The translations under genes and the position numbers were made by a program. Shown here one piece after another: positions 1 to 11,600 of a stretch of 64,000 bases of DNA (position 1 is its first letter; each line of letters opens with the position of its first letter). This DNA comes from Metopolophium dirhodum (Eukaryota > Arthropoda > Insecta > Hemiptera > Aphididae). Location: assembly GCF_019925205.1 (NCBI RefSeq), contig NC_083560.1, positions 50,948,270 through 51,012,269 of the forward strand, given 5' to 3'. The notes under the pieces are model-generated. The model ran no database searches. It had not been told where the DNA came from and worked only from the letters and a program-made list of their open reading frames with translations.

Positions 1-671
1 ATGTATATGTTAGCGATGTTGATGCATGAAATTCTGTAATTCTATAAAATAACTAGTTATTCTATAGAATTACGGGTACTTTCAGTAAATGTATTGAATG
101 AATCCATAAATACATACTTATTTACTTATTCTACATACTAACTAGATATTTTATAAATTAACAATAAGGGTTTAGTTAATGACACTATTATTTTATTTTA
201 TTATTTTTAGTACAAATAACAAACAAAATCAAATTTTAGTATTAAGTCAAACACTATTATATAAAATATAAATATTAATTTATTTCACGTCAATGTAATA
301 GAATTATTAAAATCTTGAACAAATTACAAATAAAAAATCAATAGTTATCAATAGTTTTTTTAAAATAGAATTATAAGCTTATTCTATTATTATAGTTACA
401 AATTTTAAATTATTTTTTTTTTTTTACAATTTATAATTAATTTATTAGTACACAAACTTTTTGAATGGCATTTAGAATTACAAAGTAACAGTTATTTTTT
501 AAACATATGTACTGTTTTGTAATGCACTTTTGTTGAACACAAATATATACTCACAATCAACTTGACTTTGATAATCAATAAAATCTAATTGACATCTACT
601 ATTTAATACAGAAAAAATCATAGGATTTGTTGAAAAATTTTGAAGTTTGATTGAGTAATATTTTTGTATAT
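1..671. other. AT-rich gene-free stretch
   Basis: No open reading frame or recognisable repeat end was seen. The sequence is very AT-rich with poly-T and poly-A runs, typical of aphid intergenic DNA. Confidence 0.5.
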
Positions 672-857
672 TTATTTCAGTTCATATATCATCCTGTCTC
701 TACCACTGTGTCCAATAGACAGGTGAATGTTAAGTAAAATATTGTATAATTCTTCGTCGTGGACGTAAAATATAATATCAGAATTATCTTTCATTGGACG
801 TATAAGTTGTTCATTAGCTTGCACTTCTATCACATCATACCATATTGTACCAACCAA
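672..857 (-). pseudogene. Integrase zinc-binding (H2C2-like) fragment of a transposon
   Basis: A 61-codon open stretch on the minus strand. Its second half reads YVHDEELYNILLNIHLSIGH followed by SGRDRMIYELK. This resembles the zinc-binding segment just before the integrase core in KRBA2-like and Ginger/gypsy-like transposon proteins, where HLxxGHxGRDRM is a strong signature. The reading frame stops where the CxxC half of the zinc finger and the catalytic core should follow, so only a relic remains. The family assignment rests on motif memory and was not searched. Confidence 0.5.
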
Positions 858-1759
858 TAATCTCGTGTAGATTATTTTTTTCCTATTTTAATACTTTTCA
901 CTTCACTTATTAAAAAATCATATTTTGCTTTCAATAAAACGTACTGTTATTACGTTATGTTGTATTTTTGATAATTGTTTCAAATTTGGTTTTCATTATA
1001 AAGAACACTTATTAGTTATTACACTATACAATACTGAAAATGATCAAACTAACTAGTAGGTAGATATGCGGTACACTGTCACACTAATAAGTCTAGTCTA
1101 TGCCAAATTGTGTGGTTCAATATTATCTTATATTATTATTTTTATTAATAAAACGACAACGGCAACAAATCTAGTATGTTATCTAACCCAGTCCCGGTCA
1201 TATCTACCTAACAATATAAATTTCATACATTAGCGAAAACCCAATCGGTATTCTGTATATTAACTAGTAAAACCGTGTAATTTCTATATTAACCAGCATA
1301 TTTAGGAATTTTATAGAATAATTAGTTATTTGTTACATATACATTACCGCTAACATAATACATACTCAAGAAAGGAACAGAAACACAGTAATTAAATACA
1401 TTTTATAAAGAGGTTGCTTATTGTCATCTTGTTTTCTGGTTGTCTGGTTAGAGTAGTTAGACATATAGTTTAAAAATACAATTTAGTCATAATATCTGTG
1501 TACCATATTTCCTATGGGTTTATACTGTGGCATCTAACTAAAATTTAGTAGGATCAAGGATGGGCTACTAAACATTTTGGATACATACCCAGAGTTATAA
1601 ATATAAAAACCCCACTCCTCCTTGCAATTACCATAAATTGAATTATCATAAACTCATAAATTACAAGAAGGTAAAAATGTAACAAATAGTTTAAAAATAA
1701 TGAATATATTTTAAAAATTAACTATTGTAGTATTAATAACTTACATTATATAGGATAAC
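858..1759. other. AT-rich gene-free stretch
   Basis: No gene is supported here. No repeat boundary could be placed. Confidence 0.4.
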
Positions 1760-2560
1760 CTATAGTACCTATTATATCAATCAATATTTTATATTCTGAG
1801 TGGAGCTTTTTAAAGAAATCAATTTGATTGGTGTAATTTAAAACAAATAACCGTAGATTCTTGAAATTTTCACCAAATATTAGCTTTTTTTGAACTTGCA
1901 TAAAAAATATTTTAAAATATTTTGACTTTTCTATAGCTACTAATAAACATTTGAAATTTTCAATTATTTGTAGTTTTTGTTCAATGGACCAAAAAGTTTT
2001 AAAATGTAATAAAAGGTTTCTCCTAAGTAGGTAGCTATTATAGCAATTTAAAATTATTAAAGATACATATAAGGATAATTGTTTTATAAGCATTTGAATT
2101 TCAAACTTTAACAAATTTCTTCTTCATAAATAAGTTGTTAATTTGCCAATTTAAAAATATCAAAAATAAATACCTAGTAGTTTGTCACAATTTTTTTTTA
2201 AATTTTGATGAAGTTTGTGAAAATGATTTGAAAAATAATTGTCTAGTTAGGAATATATAAATGTTCAATTTGTAAAGTTTAGACTTGAAATTGAATATTA
2301 TAATGTACTTATGTACATATATATTTTAATTTTATATTCAACATTCAACAAATGTAACTAGTTAATACTGATATACATTTTTTTTTGTCATTCGAAGTTC
2401 AAATTTTGACGAAATTAGACGCTTCAACGAAGAATAATGATGTGAATTATTTGCTGCAATTCAAAAATATTTTTCATGAGGAATTGAAACTTAAACGTAA
2501 ATTGTTATATTTTATACACACCATGACATTTTCAAAACATTTTGATTAATTTAAAAATGC
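1760..2560 (+). repeat. Diverged fragments of the abundant aphid repeat (family A)
   Basis: From about 1795 the sequence reads TTCTGAGTGGAG, then AAAACAAATAACCGTAGAT, TTGAAATTTTCACCAAAT and later GCATTTGAATTTCAAA modules. These same phrases recur at 24-26, 47, 55 and 59-60 kb. A minus-strand open frame at 1746-2114 lies entirely in this repeat and is not taken as a gene. Confidence 0.6.
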
Positions 2561-2567
2561 TCAATAC

Positions 2568-2790
2568 AATATCCTTAAACCCTTCATTTCAAACCTTGCC
2601 GCTTTCACAATTCCTGGGAACCCCCTCAGGAGGCTCAGAAGGAAATGGTGTCGAAATCTTCTCAATGAGTAATTTACATTCTAAAATATAACAATATACA
2701 TTAAAAAAAAAAAATCATCAAGTAAGGGTAGTGTTACCACCGGGTGACTCCTCTCATCAAGTAATCATGTATTTATTTTTTTCTATTACC
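2568..2790 (+). mobile_element. Jockey-like non-LTR retrotransposon, 3' end only
   Basis: One frame reads IPGNPLRRLRRKWCRNLLNE followed by a stop codon (TAA near 2671). That is the usual C-terminal tail of aphid jockey-type reverse transcriptases (PGNPxRRLKRKWCRDLL). The downstream A-rich stretch and the phrase GTTACCACCGGGTGACTCCT match the tail of the related copy at 7.87-8.19 kb. Everything 5' of the last few dozen codons is missing, as expected for a 5'-truncated insertion. Confidence 0.65.
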
Positions 2791-2799
2791 ACATATTCT

Positions 2800-3269
2800 T
2801 ATTGATAAAAAAACATTTTCAAACTTATTATTTTTTATACAACATTTGAAAAGGTAATACGTTTTCAACAACATATATTTCCAGATATATGTATTATACG
2901 ATTAATACATATAGCATAGTGCATATATTTTTCAACTTCATACAATCATACGCACCCTCATATCACCCGAAAATTAACGATTTTATAATTTTGTTGTAAT
3001 TCAAAAACGACAATCCATAAATAATTGACATTTCACCAAATGTTTATACTATATGTTTCATACTCGTAGAACAATTTTTCAAATATTTTGCGTATATTGA
3101 ACTATATAAATGTATAGACATTTTAAATTTCAGTATTTTTGTATAAATTACGATAAAACATTTTTTGCGGGGTTACAAAGCTTGAAAATGTAATGCAAGG
3201 CTTCTAATAAGTTTATATTATAGCTTAAGGTATTAATATACCATAACATTTTTTTCTTGGCGCATTCGA
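2800..3269. repeat. Further family A repeat modules
   Basis: Phrases such as GTTGTAATTCAAAAACGAC, CATTTCACCAAATGTTTATA and GAAAATGTAATGCAAGGCTTC match internal modules of the abundant aphid repeat. Boundaries are not resolvable by eye. Confidence 0.5.
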
Positions 3270-3475
3270 AAAAAACTGCGAGGATTTTTAATGTTGACCT
3301 CTTAAAAGTACCAACTATATTCACTTTCCCAGTTCTTCACCACAAAAGATACTGAAGTTAAAAATCGAAGCATTATTTCAACAACTTATTGAGTTAACAA
3401 ACACAAAAAAATAAAAAAACATCATTGTAAAATTAATATTTTTATTGCTCCGCTCAGAATCTAAAATAAATGTGT
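3270..3475 (-). repeat. Start of an abundant aphid repeat copy, reversed
   Basis: Read on the minus strand this begins TTTTAGATTCTGAGCGGAGC, then ATTTTACAATGATG, then AGTATCTTTTGTGG and GGGAAAGTGAATATAGTTGG. That is the same order as the 5' parts of the copies at 25.33, 27.92 and 59.41 kb. It is adjacent to, and opposite in orientation from, the preceding modules. Confidence 0.65.
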
Positions 3476-4309
3476 TTATTATTATTAATAATAAAATAAA
3501 TAAATAAGAATTTACAATCTGTAAAATGAAATACAATAAGTAAATTTGGCAATTGCAATAAGAAACATAAAAAAAAAACTTGATGACTTGTTGGAAGGAG
3601 GCGACTAGCCATTATCAGGTATTAAAGTTAGTAGTAAATAGGCAAATCGCAAATATCTATACATTTTAATGAAAGATATCGCTATGTAGTTATTAATTAT
3701 TATATAGGTGAACGTTTCGAAAACGGGAATGTAGATAAATCATATAATCTTGATAATAAAACAATTATAATTTTTAGCAACGGATTATTGTAATATTACA
3801 GACGTGTTACGATTCAAATATCGGAATCACGGACTATGATATATCGGAATATACGATAATATCATGTATATTGTATTATCTAGGTATCCTTCCGTATCAT
3901 AGGTTATAACATTGAGTAAATATTGTATTTATATACTCAATGGTTAAAACTTATAGCACAGTATAAATAATTATTCTTAATACTGTGGTTAATAGGCGTT
4001 ATAGCTTACAGGTACATAATAAATTGCCACAAATAAAAATAGTCATAATATAGGCGTATAAACCTAACCCATAGATTACCTACTGAATGTAGTAAGTACC
4101 TATGTAAGTACTAAATAAATACAATTAAAATTAAAGTAATACATATTACATATTGAGTATTGACATATTATCACGTGTATACGTTTTAATTGTTCGATAT
4201 TTTGATTGTCGACCACTTGCCGACTCAAACTCGTTAAGTGGTTGCCAATTTTATTTTTCTTATAGAGTAGAGATACTCAGCTACATGATATAATAAACGC
4301 GAATAATAT
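3476..4309. other. AT-rich stretch with a possible retroelement tail
   Basis: The section around 3509-3620 (TTACAATCTGTAA, CAATAAGTAAATTTG, then GACTTGTTGGAAGGAGGCGA) resembles 29.89-29.95 kb and may be the 3' tail of another non-LTR element. No gene was seen. Confidence 0.35.
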
Positions 4310-4470
4310 AATGCATCGACTCTATTCTCTAGATTCGCACGTCCCCTCCGTCGTTATTTTATCGTTACTATACACTCCGACGTATTGCGCTGGCCATGAC
4401 GCATATCACAACCACTAACCATCAATACTACTAGTACTACTACTACTACTACTAGTACTACTACTACTAG

Positions 4471-4535
<65 letters not shown>

Positions 4536-4850
4536 TACATTAATAGTTATTATTATTACTACTACTACAATAACAATACTCGTTGCCGTACCGCTCTAAC
4601 CCCACTTTTCCTAACACCGTTCTGAACAGCTGCCACCCAAAAATCGTTGCCCCACTACAGAGTGCCGGCGATGAGTCATCAGGAAAACATCTCGTCCGCG
4701 CAATACTATTATCGCGTTTTCTTTTTGGTTCTAATTTTTTTTTTTCTAATTTTTTCACGAACTTCAAAATTTCTTGACTACCGACTCGTTCGAGTGCCCG
4801 GAACCTCCACAACGCAGCATCAAATATTCTCTGGGCACCTGAGTACGTCC
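4310..4850 (+). promoter_or_regulatory. kay: Probable distal kay promoter and noncoding first exon
   Basis: This stretch is less AT-rich than its surroundings and ends in a good splice donor (CGTCC followed by GTAAGT at 4851). It sits about 600 bp before the distal kay coding exon, which opens with a strong polypyrimidine acceptor. The parsimonious reading is a 5' noncoding exon with its promoter. Short open frames on both strands here do not resemble any protein. The transcription start cannot be placed from sequence. Confidence 0.4.
4425..4535. repeat. (TAC/ACT)n trinucleotide microsatellite
   Basis: About 110 bp of nearly uninterrupted TAC repeats with a few CTAGTAC variants, followed by shorter TTA and TAC runs to about 4568. 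It lies inside the inferred distal 5' region of kay. Confidence 0.9.
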
Positions 4851-5473
4851 GTAAGTCAACACTTAGTGCAATTTTTTTTTCGATTTGTTGACAAAAGTCG
4901 TAACTTAGTTTAAATAGATTTAAATACCTACTTATCTTATTATTTTGACAAATGACTCAAATGTCTTATCCGTTCATGCGCAAGTGTTTGAACTTAATTT
5001 CTGATTAAATATTTGTGTCTATATTTTTATATCGTAGCTTATTTATATTGAATACTAACACTGCGTCACGGCACATGATACTATAATGGTATAGTACTAT
5101 AGTAGAGTAACCCAATTTCTAAGCCTTAACTGGTTCTATATTTTTTGAATTGATTATATTATATAAACAATTTAAACATAATATTCTATAAACATTAAAA
5201 TGTTATCGTGATAACACGATCGTCGGCTGTTATCAATTGAAAACTAACTTCAATAATCTGCCAGGTATGAGGTTGACGACAGACTCATACTCTCATATTC
5301 TTTCTATCATTAAGTTAAACTATTGAAAAAAAAAATGGTTCTAAAAATTATTCTAATTTGATTTATTAAAATAAATTAAGTCTACCTACTATTATACAAA
5401 ATAATTTTACAAAGATTTTTTTTTTTTTACAGTTCGTTGTTTTATTTTAGCTAAACGTACAAGGCCATTAACA

Positions 5474-5638
5474 ATGTTTTCAAATCGACAACAACAAAAT
5501 TCTTCAAATTTGTTACATCAAAATATCTCATCATCTGGTCCAATTGTTCTACCTCCTCCACCACCTGCAATTGCTATTCCTACAATGGTATCAAGCAATA
5601 GTTCAGCCGTTACATCAGTGGCTACCACCATCTTGGCC
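5474..5638 (+). CDS. kay: kay distal alternative first coding exon
   Basis: Encodes the 55-residue distal N-terminus. Two acceptors precede it (AG at 5431-5432 and at 5449-5450), and either leaves ATG 5474 as the first in-frame start. The donor is GTGAGT at 5639. It is Gln-rich near the start with a run of six prolines. Confidence 0.7.
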
Positions 5639-8600
5639 GTGAGTAATGTCCTAAAATATTCTATTGTGCTTTTAATTTAAAAGAGAAAAGCAATGATATA
5701 ATGTTACATGACCGTTGTTTATTTCTGATACAGTACATCAGTAATTGATAAATATTAAATGGGGAACACAATAAGATTTTGATGTTAACTAGATCTAACT
5801 TACAATTTAATGTATATCGAGATGTATATTTACATAACCTGTAAATAGGTTTAGGTAGATTAATATTTAACTTTATTAATTACATTGTGGTGAGTAGTAA
5901 TATACAGAGCTACCGATGAAATGTGACTGAAGTGCTGAAGCACTCGTATTTGTGGTGAGCTGAACATTTTTTATTATACTTTTAGAAAAGTTATACAAAT
6001 CAGTTAAATATGGTGACATTTTCTTACTTTACTATAATAGTATAATATTATCAGTGGCATAATTTTAACTTTTTAAAATGTATGCTAACAACTAGGCAGG
6101 GGCCAACAAATTTACAGCAGGCCAATATAAATTATATTGAATTACCTATAGAATTAATACAAAAAATGTTTGAATTAAATTAGATTCTTTATATTTTTCA
6201 TCTAATAATCTAATATATTATAATGAATATGGTATACCTAATAGTACTAAGTTAGTACTTAAATTATTTATAGACATAAAAAAAATCCTGAAATCTGCAG
6301 TCATATAAAATATTTAATTTAAACCAAACATTTTTATATATAATTTAAACAATGCATTAATAATAATATCAAATCATAGCCATAGTTTCTGATACTATTA
6401 AGACCAATAAAAAAAAAATGTATGATTATAAAATTATAGACAGGCCAAAATGCAATCTTGATAAATCTTAGGCATACAAAGTATACTCTGCAACACCTCA
6501 AGTAGCGCCCCTGAATATAATATTTTATAAATTCAATATATAGATATGATTAACCTTGTAAACTTAACCATTATAACATAAAATGTTGTCACCTTTATTC
6601 AAAGTTATACCTACTCTCCATATTTATGATTATGATTGATTAAACAATATTAAATATTTATAAAGTAAATATGTAAAAATGAAAACACAAATTCTTAGAA
6701 TGTCAGATGCGAAACAATTATTTTGTCAAGTATTACATTTGTGAACATTCCAAACCCAACATGTGATATGTTCTAAAATACTTGTCTTTCTGAATATACT
6801 TTTCAATAAATGCTATTTAATTACTCGTATTGATAGGTTACATACTTACATTGTGCAAAGTACAAATCACTTAATTAATTTTTACGGATACCTGTATAGT
6901 TATAAATGTATCTATAAGCTGTTTGTTGTATGGATTAAAAAAACAAATTTTTAAATTTAAGTTATATTTAATACAAAATTCTTAATTAAACATTTAAACA
7001 ATAAATTATAAGTTTCCACGCAGGACAAAATATTATGTTTCAAAAATTTAAAAATTGAATTTATTTAACATTTTCATTTTAGTTTTCTCAACTCTTATTT
7101 GATTACATTTTAAAATATTAAATATTAATTAGTTCAGTAAGTAAAATTTATTTTATTAAATACATATTCATCTTTATTCATAACTGTAGTATTCAACCCA
7201 ATTAAATCAGTAGCATAGCGTATACGTTAAATTGAAAAAATAATTTTTTTTTATATATTTATAATGCTATATTTTTATAAAAATGTTTTAAATTTTATTG
7301 TACTAATTTAGTACTTTGTAATAAAATATTTTATGGATTTTCTTCCGCAACACCACGGCCGCGACACACTATAGTCCTAATATCTAGTGGCTAACCTACC
7401 ATGTTTATTATGTACGCAGTATGCACATAGGCGATTGCATACGGGTACAGACTTTTAGCGACAGTTAATTATAGTTCTTATCGATAATATTACTAACAAA
7501 ACATAGAACGCGTAGCCCCCCACAATTTTACCAACTTACCATTTAAACGCATACGCTAAGCTGAAATCCACGCAACACTACTGAATTAAATATATAAAGA
7601 AAATTTAATCAATCTTTATTTTTTTGTTTCTTCTTAATCATTATGTATATATTTGTGTTTAGTACTTTTACAAATGTTGATTGTTTACACAGATATTTTC
7701 AATGGAAGGAGTTATATAAAAGAATTATTTGTAGGTATATGTACATTATATATCAAAATTTTTTTTTTTTTTTTTGAATTTAATTAATTTTTACCCAACT
7801 ATGGGGCAATGCCAAAATCTCAAATCTTAAAAAAATCCAAATGTTTCAAAATATTACTTTACGAAAAATTACTAACTCTCCCCGTACATAACAAATCATA
7901 CCCTCCACACCGATCTCAATCATAAAATCGTCCAAAAAGAAGCAAAATACTTCTATAAGCATTTTCATGATCGTCTCATAACCCACATAAATCCTTTAAT
8001 CCTTGAATTAGCATCAAACGAAATTCCTGGTAATCCTCATCAACGACTAAAAGAAAATGGTGCAGAGATCTCCTAAACAACCAAAAAATTAGGAAAAAAG
8101 GATAAAAAATAAAAAAAATGAACGGTTAAAAAATAGTTAGTCAAGTCAATAGGAAGTGTCACTACTGGGTGGCTTCTTTCATCAATCCCAACCATGTTAA
8201 TGTAATATTTTAACTTATATTCTTATTGTGCCCCCAGGGTACCAGATTGTATATTTCATTTAAAAATAAAAAAAAAATAATTTTTATACATTTATACATA
8301 ATATAGTAAAAAAAAATACCCCCCCCCCCCCTCAACGTATGTACGCAACTGATGCTTTGTATTATTTGGAAGTACATTATTTTTATTAAATAAAAATAGA
8401 ACATAATATTATATTATATTATATTATGACTTGACTTTTCAAATATATTGTGCACATATTATCCCAGAACAATTTGTTTGCTTTTTTTGTTCTTTGTGGG
8501 GTGGTAGTGAAACCTTTTAAGTTCAATCAAACATGATGTTATGATGTTACATTATATCACCTTGACCTTGTTGCTCATTAAATTACTTAAATCCATCATA

Positions 8601-11600
8601 ATTACTAACTAGCCACTAAGGTGATGTAAACTAGATACCTATATACATTATACCTATATACATTCAATATTCTTTTAAATATTAAATTAAAGCTTATTTA
8701 TTGTATTATTTACATTTTTTATATTTTTGACCTAATTAATTAAATATAATAAGGAGAATATCTCTAAATTAAATGGTCGACATACTCTCAATATATTATT
8801 TATAATAATATGTACCTACTTATTTAATATGTATTTGTTTAAGTAGAATTTGTACACAATATATTCTTCACAATAAAAGTTTTTAAAACTATCTATAACA
8901 TGTTAGGTACCTATATATTATATTTTATAAGTAAAGAACGGTTATAAAATATAATTTTCAAACTAAGCATATGAATTGGTGTAGTTAAATCGCTAAGCCG
9001 CTTAATTTCAAAGGTTTATTTAAATTGTTACATGTCATAATCAAAAAAAATTGTATTCAGCTGTCCAATATGTTTGAGTTTTAAAGATAATTATTAAATA
9101 ATAAATTAGTCTAAAATTCCATTGATATTAATTTCTTAGTTGTACCTACCTATCTTGCTATTTTTGTGAAATAAACCTTATGGTCTTCTTGATATTAGAA
9201 CTAATTATTTTAAATATTAATCATACGACTATGAATTTATATGTGTCTGCAATCTGTGCTTCCACATGTTATTGATATATATTTAAATTTGAGTGTTATT
9301 TAATATTTTAATTAAAAATGTAGTTAAAAATAATTTATGTAACAATATTTTTTAGATATTATTTTAGTGTTAACAACATTTTGTGGGCAGAAACATTTGC
9401 TAAATTCAGTCATGTTAATGATTACAATCATAAATCATACTATAATAGGTACTAAGTGAATGTCAGTGGCCAGAACATAATTTTGTTTTCTCTGATGCAC
9501 AACACAGACTAAAGGTGAAATGGTTTTTCATGGTTTGATTACTCTTAAAGTAAAATCACCTATTACAAAAATTATAGAAGACAATATTTTTAAGGATTTG
9601 AATTACCTAGTAGTTTTGTATTTTATTTATTAATTTGTTTTAAATATGATTAAAAAAATAAAAATAATTTGTAATTTTAAATGAATACCTAATAAATTGT
9701 TCAAGAAAATATTTAGATAACTGATAAATCCATTTCAATCCATCAAAAGCATTTTTTTCTATAATTTTTGTTGAAGTTGATTTTGTTCTAAATTGCTGAA
9801 AAACTAAAAAAATACATATGTTTTGTGTGTAGGTATGGGTTTTGTCTAAGGTGTATGTGGGCCAGGGAGAAATAATAAATGCTCCGACATCCTCTTAAAG
9901 AATAAATTTTAATGATAAAATAATGCGTACTATTTTTTATTCATAAATAGTTAAATTTCAAATCATGCGGCTAAATATTTTTTTTGTTTGTCAATTACAA
10001 ATTAAAATATTGTTTGAAAAACAGAACACTGAGTTTTGACCATGTAGTATTAATATAGTAATATTATTGATGAATTTTTACATTTACGAAATACTGATAA
10101 TGGTAGGAGAGAAGTCCCATGACGTCAATAATGAATTCGTCATATTGGTATTTCCCGTCACCACATACCTGTCACCAGCGCCACTAGCTAATGGGTATAA
10201 CAAAAACTTTCTCTACGTGTGTAACTGACCACTCTAGTCTGAAATAACTGTTACATCGGATTTATAAAGTAGATTTTTGTGTAAGGCTCTTTAAAAATGA
10301 ATTATACCATTTTTCGGTATTCGGTTTATTGTTTTGTTTTTGTAGAAAAACTGTTTGTAGTAGTAACTAGTAAGTTCGTAGTAAGTTAATTAATTTTTTC
10401 CTGAAATTAAGCTCAGTAGTCCAAACTAAAATTAAGTCAACTTTTATTGCATTGCTCATTATAATAAATGCAAATACGCAATATATTTTATTGTTTAAGT
10501 CTTAAATAAGCATTTTAAATAAATAAAAGGAACGTCTTTCTAAATCCTAATCAACAAATATTTACGACTTTACCAATGAACTTAATAAATTAAATTACAA
10601 CAAATATTTTTTTATCGTTTTTTTAATCATAAAATTACTAATAAAAAAGAGTGCAAGTTGGTAACCGCTCTGCCGAACAGTAGGTGTTGAGTGTGCCGCA
10701 TTGACTATTGAGTAAAAGGTCACAAGGTTTACAGGTCACTGCAATGGATGTGTTAAATTTGAACTCAATGATAAATCATTGCATTTACGAAAATCGATTC
10801 ATAGTGAAAACGGTCGGCTCTTATTACTATAACTTATAAGTATATATTTATATTGCTATCATAGTAATTTATTTTCCTATCATTAGTAATATTGTAAGTA
10901 GGTAGGTAGGTTAAAATATTTTTTTCCGAAAACATTGCATTTATTATATTATATTTTTCTATAGTATTTACCTATATATTTTATATTATATATATATATA
11001 TAATAGTTATAAACTTTTTATTCATTACCGACCTACAGTGGAATGGTGTGAATAGGTTCGTGGTATATAGGCAATAGTTTAAAATTGATATAAATATAGA
11101 TTCCCTTGTGTATAAATTTAATAATATTATACGTAAAGTCCCACAAATAATATTTTTGATTGATAACAAAATACCTAACTTAAATCTTTATTCTTTGTTT
11201 AAATGTCCAATGACGTCAACATTTCAAAGATTTTTGAGTTTCAGTAAGAACTATAAAAATTGAACATATTATACGTTTTTAAACAAAATAATTTTTAATT
11301 TGACAAATATTATTAGAATTGAACTTAAAAGTTCGAATTTTGATAAGATTTATCAAATTTTAAATTAAAATGATTTTGTTGTTTAAAATTTATCAAATGT
11401 TCAACTTTTATAGCTAAGAATTGAAAATTTAATACAATAGGTAAATAAATTACTTTATTCACAATAATATTATCAAATATTCTTAGTTATATATCATAGG
11501 CTTCCTGCCCGTCTCCGCTCAGAATCGTTTTGTCATATACAATGATATTATATCATTGAGTTCAAATTTAACACTATCCATTAAAGTGATCCACTTGTAA

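Noticed and set aside
1746..2114. 122-codon minus-strand open frame
   Set aside because: It lies wholly in family A repeat sequence, is Leu/Ile/Phe/Lys-rich from AT bias, and has no motif.
4540..4913. Overlapping open frames on both strands beside the TAC microsatellite
   Set aside because: They overlap each other and the simple repeat. The region reads better as a noncoding exon ending in a GTAAGT donor.
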